From a virus, in IMG/VR virus record IMGVR_UViG_3300035698_014892, positions 1 to 43,905 of that record: 43,905 nt of DNA; one strand, given 5' to 3'. Positions 27,821 to 35,671 of this stretch are shown here, in pieces. The first letter of the stretch is position 1; every line of letters begins with the position of its first letter. The translations under genes were made by a program, and so were the position numbers. The notes under the pieces are model-generated. The model had not been told where the DNA came from and searched no databases. It saw only the letters and a list, made by a program, of their open reading frames with translations.

Positions 27821-28621
27821 TTATTCTCCTACTCTACTTTTTTTAACTGCATCATTATGCATTGCATCAATTATTACTCGTTCAAATGCTGGGTCTTTTA
27901 TCATTCTAGTACCTGCTGTAGCAAGTGTTTGTTGAGGTCTCACTGGTAAATCCACTAGAGAATTCAGGTGTTGTCCAAGGTCTGGAGGTCCCATAGCATA
28001 TAACTGTGTAGTTGCATTTAGAAATGGTGCTATAGTTTGTTGTATCGGGGCAGTTGTTTCTAAATAGGACGTTCTATATGGTCTTGGCATACCAAGCTGA
28101 GTTGAAGTAAGTTTATGTACATCATCTTCATCTATTATGTCATCGAGCCCTTTCTTAACATAATCTTTTGCCAAACGATATCGGCTAGTCATAACTGGAG
28201 ATATGACTTTTAATTTTTGATATTCGTTAATAATTTCCTGTGGTCTATCGGAATATTCTGGGTATTCTTTAATAAATGTGTCCTTGAATGCAGTATCATT
28301 TTTTTTATCATCAGAATATTGATTAATAGACTTAATCGCATGAACTAGACCACCAGCCAGTAACGGGACTGTTCCGCTAATAAGCGCCGCCCTACCAAGT
28401 GGATGTCTAAACGTAGCTTTAATTGCGTTCCATATACCTTTTACACCTTTACTGGTATACATATTTACTCTATCTACATCTGCTAAATGCCCAGCTAATA
28501 CAGTAGCCTCTGATTTAGCAGCAGCTGCAGCGGCCTCAGCAATCGCTTTTTTTCCAGCGTCTGCAACTAGTTGTTCATATTTATTCATACTTAGTGTTTT
28601 TGTTGTCCCTAAAAATGGCAT
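27821..28621 (-). CDS. Late protein with Ala-rich helix and membrane-like segment
   Basis: A 266-residue protein with AAGGAG upstream. The N-terminal helix is Ala-rich (DAGKKAIAEAAAAAAKSEA). A basic RHPLGRAALISGTVPLLAGG unit resembles the KHP/RNP-hydrophobic units of the other tagged proteins. The C-terminal half is Pro-containing and polar. It is adjacent to tagged proteins and probably packaged with them, but the full tag is absent. Confidence 0.6.
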   Translation of the reverse strand: MPFLGTTKTLSMNKYEQLVADAGKKAIAEAAAAAAKSEATVLAGHLADVDRVNMYTSKGVKGIWNAIKATFRHPLGRAALISGTVPLLAGGLVHAIKSINQYSDDKKNDTAFKDTFIKEYPEYSDRPQEIINEYQKLKVISPVMTSRYRLAKDYVKKGLDDIIDEDDVHKLTSTQLGMPRPYRTSYLETTAPIQQTIAPFLNATTQLYAMGPPDLGQHLNSLVDLPVRPQQTLATAGTRMIKDPAFERVIIDAMHNDAVKKSRVGE

Positions 28622-28626
28622 GAAAT

Positions 28627-28986
28627 TTATATCTCCTTAGCATATTGACGTGTTTTTGATATTAAGGAATGAGCAACGGGGATACCAATAGCACTTATAA
28701 ATAAAGCCTTCCCTGGATTTCTAACTACTTTCCCTAATAGTTTTTGAACACCTGATCCAGCTGCATCCAAACTTTTAAAAGCTAATTTTCTAGCTGGGGC
28801 ACCTGCTTTGTATCCTTTCACTACACCTTTCCTTGTTATATTACCAAGTAATCTTCCTGTGCGATTCAATTTTTCAAATGGTTTACCTGCAACCATTTTA
28901 AAAGCAGCAGCGCTAGTACCCTTAGGAGGGTAAAAGGTTGCTTTTTTAGTTAGCTCATTATAAAATCCAGTAAGTATTGAATTCAT
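28627..28986 (-). CDS. Tagged basic late protein
   Basis: A 119-residue basic protein starting MNSILTGFYNELTKKATF, a clear copy of the shared tag. It is rich in Lys, Arg and Gly and ends with VVRNPGKALFISAIGIPVAH, a basic plus hydrophobic unit that may insert in membrane. Its ATG shares a base with the upstream TAA. Candidate internal virion protein. Confidence 0.65.
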   Translation of the reverse strand: MNSILTGFYNELTKKATFYPPKGTSAAAFKMVAGKPFEKLNRTGRLLGNITRKGVVKGYKAGAPARKLAFKSLDAAGSGVQKLLGKVVRNPGKALFISAIGIPVAHSLISKTRQYAKEI

Positions 28987-29840
28987 TACAAACTCTTTAT
29001 TTCTTCTCTAGTTTTAGCTATCTCGTCATCTAACCTAATTATTCCAAATTTAAGTTCACGTGTTTCTAAGTTGTTGTTTTTAAGTGTAGTAACTTGTTTT
29101 AACATAATATCGTTACCATTCATAACTATTGCATGATTCTTTAAATCATCGCTGATTAAATCATAAGGAACAATTGCTGCGGTCTTTTCAATTAGTTCTT
29201 TTCTTCTAAATGTATCATTAATATAATCAATTAGTGATATAGATTCTTTTGGGAAAGCAACCTTGATTAAAGATACAACATCTTTTAACTTAGTCCTGTT
29301 CTCATGAAAAAGCACTTCAGCGCTTTTAACAAAATCACTAATTATATCTTCTTGTTTTCTAAGTAGGTCTTGATATTTAGAATCCATAGCATCTTTTGCT
29401 GCACCTAGTTTAACTATTTTTACATGAAGTTTATGTGCTTTAGGAACACCATCTTCCATGGCTTCATCTTTAACTGCGTCGGCATTAATACCGAACATTT
29501 TACTATAATCTACTGAACTAGGTATTTTAACAGGAGGTGATGCATAGTCATCTAATACTTTCTCTTCTGGTTTTTTGTTTAGTATTATTACCACGTCCGC
29601 TGTTTTAGCTAATTCAAATGTTTCCCCTTTTTTATAAAGGTCGACAATAGTATTAGCCTCTTCAACAACACGTTGTATTTGTTCGGGGTTTAGATTTTCT
29701 CTCGCAACGACTTTAGCGACTTTTTCTGTTAAATTAATCCCAGAGTCTAAACTGGATCTTGCCGCTTCTCCTCCAAGCAATTGTGCTGTTTCACCATCGA
29801 AATTGTTAGTCTTTGAAAGAGACAAGAAGTTTTCAAACAT
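28986..29840 (-). CDS. Late protein with multiple K-x-A motifs
   Basis: A 284-residue, mainly helical protein with CAGGAG upstream. It contains LTEKVAKV, ELAKTADV, FVKSAEVL, LIKVAFPK and LIEKTAAI, spaced through the chain, which would give several fragments if the motif is a cleavage site. The C-terminus is a charged helix. No family recognised; probably a head core protein. Confidence 0.6.
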   Translation of the reverse strand: MFENFLSLSKTNNFDGETAQLLGGEAARSSLDSGINLTEKVAKVVARENLNPEQIQRVVEEANTIVDLYKKGETFELAKTADVVIILNKKPEEKVLDDYASPPVKIPSSVDYSKMFGINADAVKDEAMEDGVPKAHKLHVKIVKLGAAKDAMDSKYQDLLRKQEDIISDFVKSAEVLFHENRTKLKDVVSLIKVAFPKESISLIDYINDTFRRKELIEKTAAIVPYDLISDDLKNHAIVMNGNDIMLKQVTTLKNNNLETRELKFGIIRLDDEIAKTREEIKSL

Positions 29841-29872
29841 TAAACGTCTCCTGATTAGTTATTTTTAAAATA

Positions 29873-30364
29873 TTATATAATACTAGTAGGGGTGAAGTCA
29901 AACAAACCCAGTATCTTAGGAGTATATTGTACCCAAGCATTTATATTAATTGCCACTTCAATGCTTGGAAGTATTATACCATAGTTATCTATAAATGATA
30001 AGTACCCCATAGACCATAGTCCATTTATTCCTGACAAAACCATACGCTGTATGACTTCCTTAGTTGCCCCCTGAAATATAGGTTCCACTCCAACATAAAC
30101 CCCATATAGTAAGTCAGACAATCTGCCTTCTACTATTAAGTTATCCTTTTTAAAAACATCATCCAATGTTTGGAGACATACAAGAGATGGTGTGAAGCTT
30201 GATATATCACTAGGGATGGTTTTAATCGCTTTATATCCACGTCCTATTATTTTGACGTCATGATCCATCATAAGTTTGAGCTCTTTAGATCTAGAGCACT
30301 CATCTTTCAATATCTGTATTTTTTTAGGATCCACATTTGTGTACTTAGTTTTATTTTTTTCCAT
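29873..30364 (-). CDS. Hypothetical late protein
   Basis: A 163-residue protein beginning the leftward segment after the small rightward cassette. It has a basic N-terminus and an Ile/Gly-rich C-terminal half with predicted beta strands. The ribosome site is weak (AGGG close to ATG), and a GGTGTAAG sequence lies only about 7 bases upstream, so the true start may be further in. No family recognised. Confidence 0.5.
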   Translation of the reverse strand: MEKNKTKYTNVDPKKIQILKDECSRSKELKLMMDHDVKIIGRGYKAIKTIPSDISSFTPSLVCLQTLDDVFKKDNLIVEGRLSDLLYGVYVGVEPIFQGATKEVIQRMVLSGINGLWSMGYLSFIDNYGIILPSIEVAININAWVQYTPKILGLFDFTPTSII

Positions 30365-30370
30365 ACCCTA

Positions 30371-30380
30371 TTCTTACACC
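30371..30380 (-). promoter_or_regulatory. Leftward variant of the promoter octamer
   Basis: Read leftward the sequence is GGTGTAAGAA, one base different from the GGTATAAG octamer found before rightward units. It lies in the divergent gap between the late segment at 29873 and the small-protein cassette. Confidence 0.3.
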
Positions 30381-30470
30381 TTGATGGTTAAAAGTCAATG
30401 TCTTTTTAGTATATAATGTAGGGGTACTATAAGGGTAATAACCTTTAACCGCCACTTTTAGACGTATGTC

Positions 30471-30478
30471 TGGTATAA
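30471..30478 (+). promoter_or_regulatory. GGTATAAG promoter-like octamer, copy 3
   Basis: The octamer follows CT and is followed by ACAAGTAAGAGGAAGAAGTG, a downstream pattern shared with copies 4 and 6. It supports transcription starting near 30485 and therefore a coding start at 30544, not at the ATG at 30466. Confidence 0.5.
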
Positions 30479-30543
30479 GACAAGTAAGAGGAAGAAGTGT
30501 GATATCCACATTTTCTACCATAAATAAAAAACGGAGGATAGTT

Positions 30544-30729
30544 ATGAAAGAAAATTACAGCGCGGTAAATTTGTTTTCACTTGGCACAACACCTACAAGT
30601 GAAGAAATTACAGTACCAAGAAAAATGGCAACATGGAAAAAGAACACATTGATCACTGGTATAGCACTTTCAATTGCTGGTACAGTTGGTTACCTATGTT
30701 CAAGACCATCAACAAAAAAAACAAAGTAA
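30544..30729 (+). CDS. Small single-pass membrane-like protein (YSAVNLF)
   Basis: ATG at 30544 is chosen because CGGAGG is well placed and the promoter-like octamer lies downstream of an earlier in-frame ATG (30466). The 61-residue protein begins MKENYSAVNLFSLG and has one hydrophobic segment (TLITGIALSIAGTVGYL) with a Lys-rich end. Its N-terminus matches the protein at 31069, including a near-identical 27-base stretch. Possible roles are holin-like, exclusion or virion membrane protein; none is shown. Confidence 0.6.
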   Translation: MKENYSAVNLFSLGTTPTSEEITVPRKMATWKKNTLITGIALSIAGTVGYLCSRPSTKKTK

Positions 30730-30747
30730 ATCTTTGGTATAAAGAAG

Positions 30748-30780
30748 GAGAGGTTGTTTAAAAACACCTCTCTTTTTTTT
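30748..30780 (+). terminator. Rho-independent terminator
   Basis: GAGAGGT (30748-30754) pairs with ACCTCTC (30766-30772), with inner GTTT/AAAC pairing and one bulge, followed by eight Ts. Confidence 0.85.
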
Positions 30781-30822
30781 AGATATTACCTTCCCAAAAA
30801 CTAACATTTTAAAGCACTTTTG

Positions 30823-30830
30823 TGGTATAA
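30823..30830 (+). promoter_or_regulatory. GGTATAAG promoter-like octamer, copy 4
   Basis: TGGTATAAG follows the preceding terminator and precedes the Gly-rich small gene. The downstream sequence ATATATAAGAGGAAAAAGTA resembles that of copies 3 and 6. Confidence 0.5.
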
Positions 30831-30871
30831 GATATATAAGAGGAAAAAGTAAATTAAAGGAGGATACTATT

Positions 30872-31072
30872 ATGCCAAGAGGAGACAAAACAGGTCCCCA
30901 AGGAAAGGGGCCAAGTACCGGAAGAGGACAGGGCGGATGCACACCTAATGTAAAACCAACAAATACAGGAAAGGGACAAGGAAGTGGATTGGGTAATGGC
31001 CGTGGGAACGGCTTGGGAATAGGTAATAGATTAGGAAAAATACCCGGTAGCACCGGAAGGAGAATTAAATGA
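30872..31072 (+). CDS. Small Gly-rich TGPxGKGPxTGRG protein
   Basis: A 66-residue protein with AAAGGAGG upstream. It starts MPRGDKTGPQGKGPSTGRGQ followed by GGC, a pattern known from short DUF5320-type proteins of bacteria and archaea, then Gly/Asn-rich low complexity and a basic end. The same 19-residue unit occurs in the scaffold-like protein at 24135. It overlaps the next gene by ATGA. The motif has no established biochemical role in phages that I can name. Confidence 0.65.
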   Translation: MPRGDKTGPQGKGPSTGRGQGGCTPNVKPTNTGKGQGSGLGNGRGNGLGIGNRLGKIPGSTGRRIK

Positions 31073-31278
31073 ATAATAAAACATACAGCGCGGTAAATTT
31101 GTTTGCACTTGAACCAGAGGCAAAATCAACAGAAAGAGAAAGGGAAACAGGGGTATTCGAAGATAAACCTATCCCTTACCTAAAATACATTGGCGCAGCA
31201 GCAGGATTCGCCACAGTTATAGCCGTGACATCGTCATTGGTTTTTAAAGGCATGGACTCCATCCTGTACCGTAGATAA
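31069..31278 (+). CDS. Small membrane-like protein, paralogous N-terminus
   Basis: A 69-residue protein starting MNNKTYSAVNLFALEPEA, with one hydrophobic segment (GAAAGFATVIAVTSSLVF). Its N-terminal YSAVNLF is shared with the protein at 30544 at both protein and DNA level. It is coupled by ATGA to the preceding Gly-rich gene and followed by a strong bidirectional terminator. Function unknown. Confidence 0.6.
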   Translation: MNNKTYSAVNLFALEPEAKSTERERETGVFEDKPIPYLKYIGAAAGFATVIAVTSSLVFKGMDSILYRR

Positions 31279-31314
31279 AACAAAAGATAACGGTAGTAGT
31301 CTTGTTAGTGCTAC

Positions 31315-31344
31315 GAAAAAAGGGGAAATAACACCCCTTTTTTT
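31315..31344. terminator. Bidirectional terminator
   Basis: An A-rich tract plus GGGG (to 31325) pairs with CCCC (31334-31337) plus a T tract. The symmetry allows termination of both the rightward cassette and the leftward FmdB-like gene. Confidence 0.8.
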
Positions 31345-31684
31345 AGCTATTCTCTTTTTTAGATATTACTCTTGGATCTATTTCTGGAGTGTTTTTTAGA
31401 TAGTACCTGCTGTAATCATGATTCTTACCATCTGCAGCATCATATACTCCCTTAGAAAAACCCTTTGTGGTATTACGGGGTTTGTCTTCACCACATTGCA
31501 CTTTAGCATATTTAAGCCCTAACGGCCCATCACAGTCATGTATTACGGTAATCATGCGACTAGAGAAGTTTCTACTCATGTTGCCTCCGCATTCACAAAC
31601 TAAATTGTCGGGCTTTTCAGACATCTTTGTTACTACTTCTTTTTCTAATCCACAAGACTCACAAACAAAATTGTACATTGGCAT
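31343..31684 (-). CDS. FmdB-type zinc-ribbon protein
   Basis: A 113-residue protein with an N-terminal zinc ribbon of the FmdB/CxxC type: MPMYNFVCESCG (C8, C11) and VCECGGNM (C30, C32). The rest is polar with no known fold. Such ribbons occur in small regulatory proteins and next to phage packaging genes. It follows TerL in the operon, with AAGGAG upstream. Confidence 0.75.
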   Translation of the reverse strand: MPMYNFVCESCGLEKEVVTKMSEKPDNLVCECGGNMSRNFSSRMITVIHDCDGPLGLKYAKVQCGEDKPRNTTKGFSKGVYDAADGKNHDYSRYYLKNTPEIDPRVISKKENS

Positions 31685-31700
31685 AATGTGTTACTCCTTT

Positions 31701-34700
31701 TTATTTACTGACCATCATTGGCTCTATATTATAATACTTATCGTATCCAAAGTCTGCTAAAATCATACTATGACATGCATCATCTGGTTGATTAACCGGA
31801 TGATTATAAAATAACTCGTTCTTTGTTGCGGGGTTCATAGAGTAGTCATTAAATATGGCAAGTATATCTGTGGCGTAGGTTTCAAACTGAGACCATGAAG
31901 GAAGTTGTATTTTCTCGTGTCTTAATTGATGAAAAAACTCCGACATTATAAGACTTCTATTTACCTGCCACTTGTAACCAACAGAATCCCATTTGACTTT
32001 ATTTCTTTGTCTTGGAACATATTGAACCTGCATTACTTTACCTGGGAACATTCTAAATAAATCATTGTTTATACCCCAGCCAAAGCCCCAATCTACTACA
32101 AGTAGTCTAAAGGGTATTATTGAATATACCCTTTGTATGAATTCTTTAATAAACAATGGGTCCGCTTCTGCACCCCTAAACCTCTTTTGATAAAAGTACC
32201 ATTTCTTACCATTAGGGAGTCTAGTCATCATACTAAAAACACTAAATGACGCATACTTCTTTTTTCCACTAGCGCTCTTACGTTCTTGTCCTGTGCCCCA
32301 ATCTACACCAGCAAATACTTCAGCACTGGATATTAACTTATGGTCTTGAAATATATCTATATAAGAATACTCAGAATCAGCAGTATGGTCACAACATCGT
32401 ATTATGTCCTCTCTACTTACAGGTTTGTCTGCATTATCTGATGATATTGCCAACTTCTCATTTAGGTAAACGCCTTTCTCAATAGCGTTAGGACCTTCCA
32501 TGGGAGCAATAAAGTTAACCCTCCACTGTTCTTCGTCTTGTTTCCATGGAACCATAATCTGGGTAACCCTAAATCCCATAAAATCAAATATACCGGGATT
32601 CATCTTAACCCATCTACCCTTTTTGGGATCTAGTGGTTTACCGCATTTTTTACATATAAGACCAGTTTTACCAATGTTACTTAAGTCTAAAAGGTTATAA
32701 AATGCAGGAATATGGTGTTCACATGGTACTAACCACTCACATTGTGATGAGTCTTGCCAGAATTTCTCTATTGGGTTTTCAAATGTTTTAGGTGTTCCTG
32801 AATATATTCTTTTAGGTTCTATAGCGTGAGATAGCACTTCCAGTATTACTGGAATATTATCCCATAACAAATCCTGTATCTCATCTATCATAAGTCTACT
32901 TGCAGAAATACCCCTACATCTATCAGCAGTTAAGAATGCATACCTAAGTAACATTTTACTACCGTTAACTAATCCTTTATTAAAAACCTGTGCTTCAACA
33001 GAGGAGTTAATAAAGAACTTCTTTATCATTGGACTTTCTTCAAGTAGTGGTTTTATTTTCTGAGATGAAAAAGTTCTGGTCTGATCAGCGGTAGGACTTA
33101 CAAACAATTGTGATAAACATCTATTAAGAACTGCGTCAATAACCATGAATGTACTTATGGTGGTAGAGTTGTGAGTTACTATTCCATCACAGATATAGTT
33201 ATTGTTTTTTTCTACTGTGAAATCAATACATTCTTGTTCTCCTACATATTCTACTGACTTTACCCTATCCCAGTAAATGTCTGAATATAGTAACGCTTCT
33301 AACTGATCTACAAGAACTTGATCATAAGTCTTTGACGATCTAAAAAAATCGACATATCTTTGTAGTTTAGGCCGTGTTAAGGCATATCTAGGTTTTGGGT
33401 CTAATCGCACCATGCCTTCATTTACTTCTTTTGCATGCATGGTATTTCCATGTATACCTTTTGTATTTTTATATAGTCCTTTATATATTTTTTTAATTAA
33501 AGCATTGACCTCTTCTTTTGGGAAAGTATCCATGTTATTATTGGATACTCTGTCTGTTAAAATAATCCCTTCTGATTTCCCAAGCGCCCCTATCTCGTTT
33601 AAAAATACCTGATTCCCTTCAGTTGTTTCGACCTTTAGAATATAGGCTACTTTTCCAAACTCGCCTCTTTTCTTATAAATATTAGGGAGGTTTTCTCTAA
33701 TATTACTAGGTATTCCAAATTTCCATAAAAGTGACTGTATTTGATGAATCATCTGCTTAGAAATACTACAATACTCAATATTCGTATTTCTTTTAGATGG
33801 TAGTATAGACCCATCTGTAGACCATAACCGGTTTAAGAATAAAGCTGTAGTTTTTTTATCTAGGTTAAAGACAAAGTCTGGAATAAATTTTGTGGCAGAT
33901 TTTTTACCTAATAAACCACATTCTTTAATAATGTTTAAGTGTGTATGGCTAATGATAAAAGTATTTCTATTTTTTTGAGCTTTTGCTGTTTTGTGTATTC
34001 CTATACTTTCTAAACAAGATATATAATCATTTAAAATAATAGGTTTAATGTTAGTAAAACATATAGCCGCTTTACCTATGTATCCATCACCTAATATATA
34101 AGCAAGAAGTTTAATTTCTTCGTTTGCATATGACTTGTCATTTCCAAAAATGCCACCATTCTTAATCACTGAGATTCTATCACCTGCTTTAATATCTTTA
34201 GCAAATGTCCACTTATCGAACTGCCTAATAGGGTGTTCTTCTCCAACCGTAATACAATGTTTTTGCCTAGTTTTAATTTTATAGCACGGTTTTTTATAAA
34301 TTTTAGATTTCCATGTGACTTTACCAACTGTTGATTCATTATTGGTTATATCGATGCTAATAAGTTCTTCACCAATAGCGACGTTTTTTGCTTGTTTTAA
34401 CTCACCATTTTTCATTAACAGCGACGTAGAAATTTCACAGCATTTTTCGGACTGACGGGCAAATTTAAGTAATAAATCTGGGTAGTTAAGGTTATATATT
34501 TGTTGTAAATAATCTCTACCAGTTAATCTAAACGGCTCTCTGTTTAAAAACAATAATGCTTGCGCCCAATCCGATCTTCTGGATTCTATACGAAGTTTCT
34601 CACCAATGTCTGTTATTATTTTCTCACGTTTTGCAACAAGCTTAATGTCTTGAAACATGACCTCACCGGACTCGGCGACGTTTGCATTGTAAGACATTTC

Positions 34701-34781
34701 TTGACTTATTTCTTTGAGCTCTTGCTCCTCAGCAGAAACTTCAATGTCTCCTTGTTGTGTAGCACCTTTTTTTTCTGTCAT
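31701..34781 (-). CDS. terL: Terminase large subunit interrupted by intein
   Basis: A 1026-residue precursor. Residues 1-113 and 539-1026 are terminase; residues 114-538 are an intein. After splicing, the Walker A region reads FARQSEK-STTIS. The ATPase Walker B is RLMIDEIQDL, and the C-terminal nuclease has GVDWGTG, LLVVDWG and the late acidic NQPDDACHS. The mature enzyme (~601 residues) would cut concatemeric DNA and pump it into the prohead. The intein sits in the ATP-binding loop, so the precursor should be inactive. GTAGG lies upstream of ATG. Confidence 0.93.
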   Translation of the reverse strand: MTEKKGATQQGDIEVSAEEQELKEISQEMSYNANVAESGEVMFQDIKLVAKREKIITDIGEKLRIESRRSDWAQALLFLNREPFRLTGRDYLQQIYNLNYPDLLLKFARQSEKCCEISTSLLMKNGELKQAKNVAIGEELISIDITNNESTVGKVTWKSKIYKKPCYKIKTRQKHCITVGEEHPIRQFDKWTFAKDIKAGDRISVIKNGGIFGNDKSYANEEIKLLAYILGDGYIGKAAICFTNIKPIILNDYISCLESIGIHKTAKAQKNRNTFIISHTHLNIIKECGLLGKKSATKFIPDFVFNLDKKTTALFLNRLWSTDGSILPSKRNTNIEYCSISKQMIHQIQSLLWKFGIPSNIRENLPNIYKKRGEFGKVAYILKVETTEGNQVFLNEIGALGKSEGIILTDRVSNNNMDTFPKEEVNALIKKIYKGLYKNTKGIHGNTMHAKEVNEGMVRLDPKPRYALTRPKLQRYVDFFRSSKTYDQVLVDQLEALLYSDIYWDRVKSVEYVGEQECIDFTVEKNNNYICDGIVTHNSTTISTFMVIDAVLNRCLSQLFVSPTADQTRTFSSQKIKPLLEESPMIKKFFINSSVEAQVFNKGLVNGSKMLLRYAFLTADRCRGISASRLMIDEIQDLLWDNIPVILEVLSHAIEPKRIYSGTPKTFENPIEKFWQDSSQCEWLVPCEHHIPAFYNLLDLSNIGKTGLICKKCGKPLDPKKGRWVKMNPGIFDFMGFRVTQIMVPWKQDEEQWRVNFIAPMEGPNAIEKGVYLNEKLAISSDNADKPVSREDIIRCCDHTADSEYSYIDIFQDHKLISSAEVFAGVDWGTGQERKSASGKKKYASFSVFSMMTRLPNGKKWYFYQKRFRGAEADPLFIKEFIQRVYSIIPFRLLVVDWGFGWGINNDLFRMFPGKVMQVQYVPRQRNKVKWDSVGYKWQVNRSLIMSEFFHQLRHEKIQLPSWSQFETYATDILAIFNDYSMNPATKNELFYNHPVNQPDDACHSMILADFGYDKYYNIEPMMVSK
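33168..34442 (-). other. Intein with LAGLIDADG endonuclease in TerL
   Basis: A 425-residue intein. It begins at Cys114, with block-A spacing CCEIST and a following Gly-Glu segment, and ends ICDGIVTHN just before Ser539. The penultimate His and terminal Asn are present for splicing. Block B reads TVGEEHP, with Gly where Thr is usual. Two endonuclease motifs are visible: LLAYILGDGYIG (225-235) and ALFLNRLWSTDG (313-324), so it is probably a homing-competent intein. Taking the first of the two adjacent cysteines as residue 1 restores RQSEKST in the host protein. Confidence 0.9.
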
Positions 34782-34786
34782 ATTTT

Positions 34787-35656
34787 TTAACCTACGTTTC
34801 CTTCAGTAACCTCTTCATACCCCGGAAAAGTATCTGTGTCAAATGTAAACGCCATTTGGACATTTTCCACAAAGCCTTCCATATCGCCCTGAGCATATTT
34901 CTCACGTCTGTCACCAGCATCAAACATTAACTTAGCCCATGATCTGGCATTATTCTGAACACTAATATCATTACTATTTAACTTTATTGCGTCCTTAAAC
35001 TTAAAATAACTAGACATAGCAACATCGTTTAACATAGTTGTATAATCTATTGATGACTTAAATCCTACTTCGTACTTAACTCGTTCCAATGGCTCATTCA
35101 TCGCTATAAGTATTGGTTTACAATCTTTTCTAGAACACTTCTTAAGATATGTAACCCAATCAGCTTTCTTCATTTCACTGATATCAAAGATATAGGATTT
35201 GAATAGCTCGATCGTACTAACTGATATTGCAGTTTCATATTTTTGTCTAAATAATCTTACTATAGTATCAGACGCAACTTGCTTAATAAGTAGAGCACTT
35301 AAAGCTGTTCTCATAGAAGGATTCTCGACAATATTATAGAATTTATCTACACATAGTGCCGTAAGTCCCATCTTTTTTAAATTATCTTTATTGGTATCAA
35401 AAGTCCAGAGCTCTTCTGTTTTAAGTAGCTTGGCTTGCAACATCCATTCTGTTATTGGAGGTGGTTTAGATCCTTTAATGTTAAGTAAGAAATCTTTTAT
35501 TTTCTTACTATTTATATTTTTAACTAATGCTTTTCGATAATCTTCAAGTGGGGGTATTACAAACCCGTCCTGCTTAAGAATAGCTTGTACTTTAGTAAGG
35601 TCCCTATACTTAGTTATTAAAAAATCTACGTAGCGTTTGTAAGGTGTCTTAAACAA
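34787..35656 (-). CDS. Gene upstream of TerL, possible small terminase
   Basis: A 289-residue protein starting at TTG, with GGTGG five bases upstream. It ends 5 bases before TerL. The N-terminus (YKRYVDFLITKYRDLTKVQA, then ILKQDGF) could be a helix-turn-helix. Most of the chain is helical and it has an acidic C-terminus. Position alone suggests a small terminase or packaging partner. It is longer than typical small subunits, so the call is tentative. Confidence 0.4.
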   Translation of the reverse strand: MFKTPYKRYVDFLITKYRDLTKVQAILKQDGFVIPPLEDYRKALVKNINSKKIKDFLLNIKGSKPPPITEWMLQAKLLKTEELWTFDTNKDNLKKMGLTALCVDKFYNIVENPSMRTALSALLIKQVASDTIVRLFRQKYETAISVSTIELFKSYIFDISEMKKADWVTYLKKCSRKDCKPILIAMNEPLERVKYEVGFKSSIDYTTMLNDVAMSSYFKFKDAIKLNSNDISVQNNARSWAKLMFDAGDRREKYAQGDMEGFVENVQMAFTFDTDTFPGYEEVTEGNVG

Positions 35657-35671
35657 TATACCACCATTGCT

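Noticed and set aside
30466-30543. N-terminal extension of the YSAVNLF protein from ATG at 30466
   Set aside because: The promoter-like octamer at 30471 lies inside this extension and the strong ribosome site is at 30544, so the upstream ATG is probably untranscribed.
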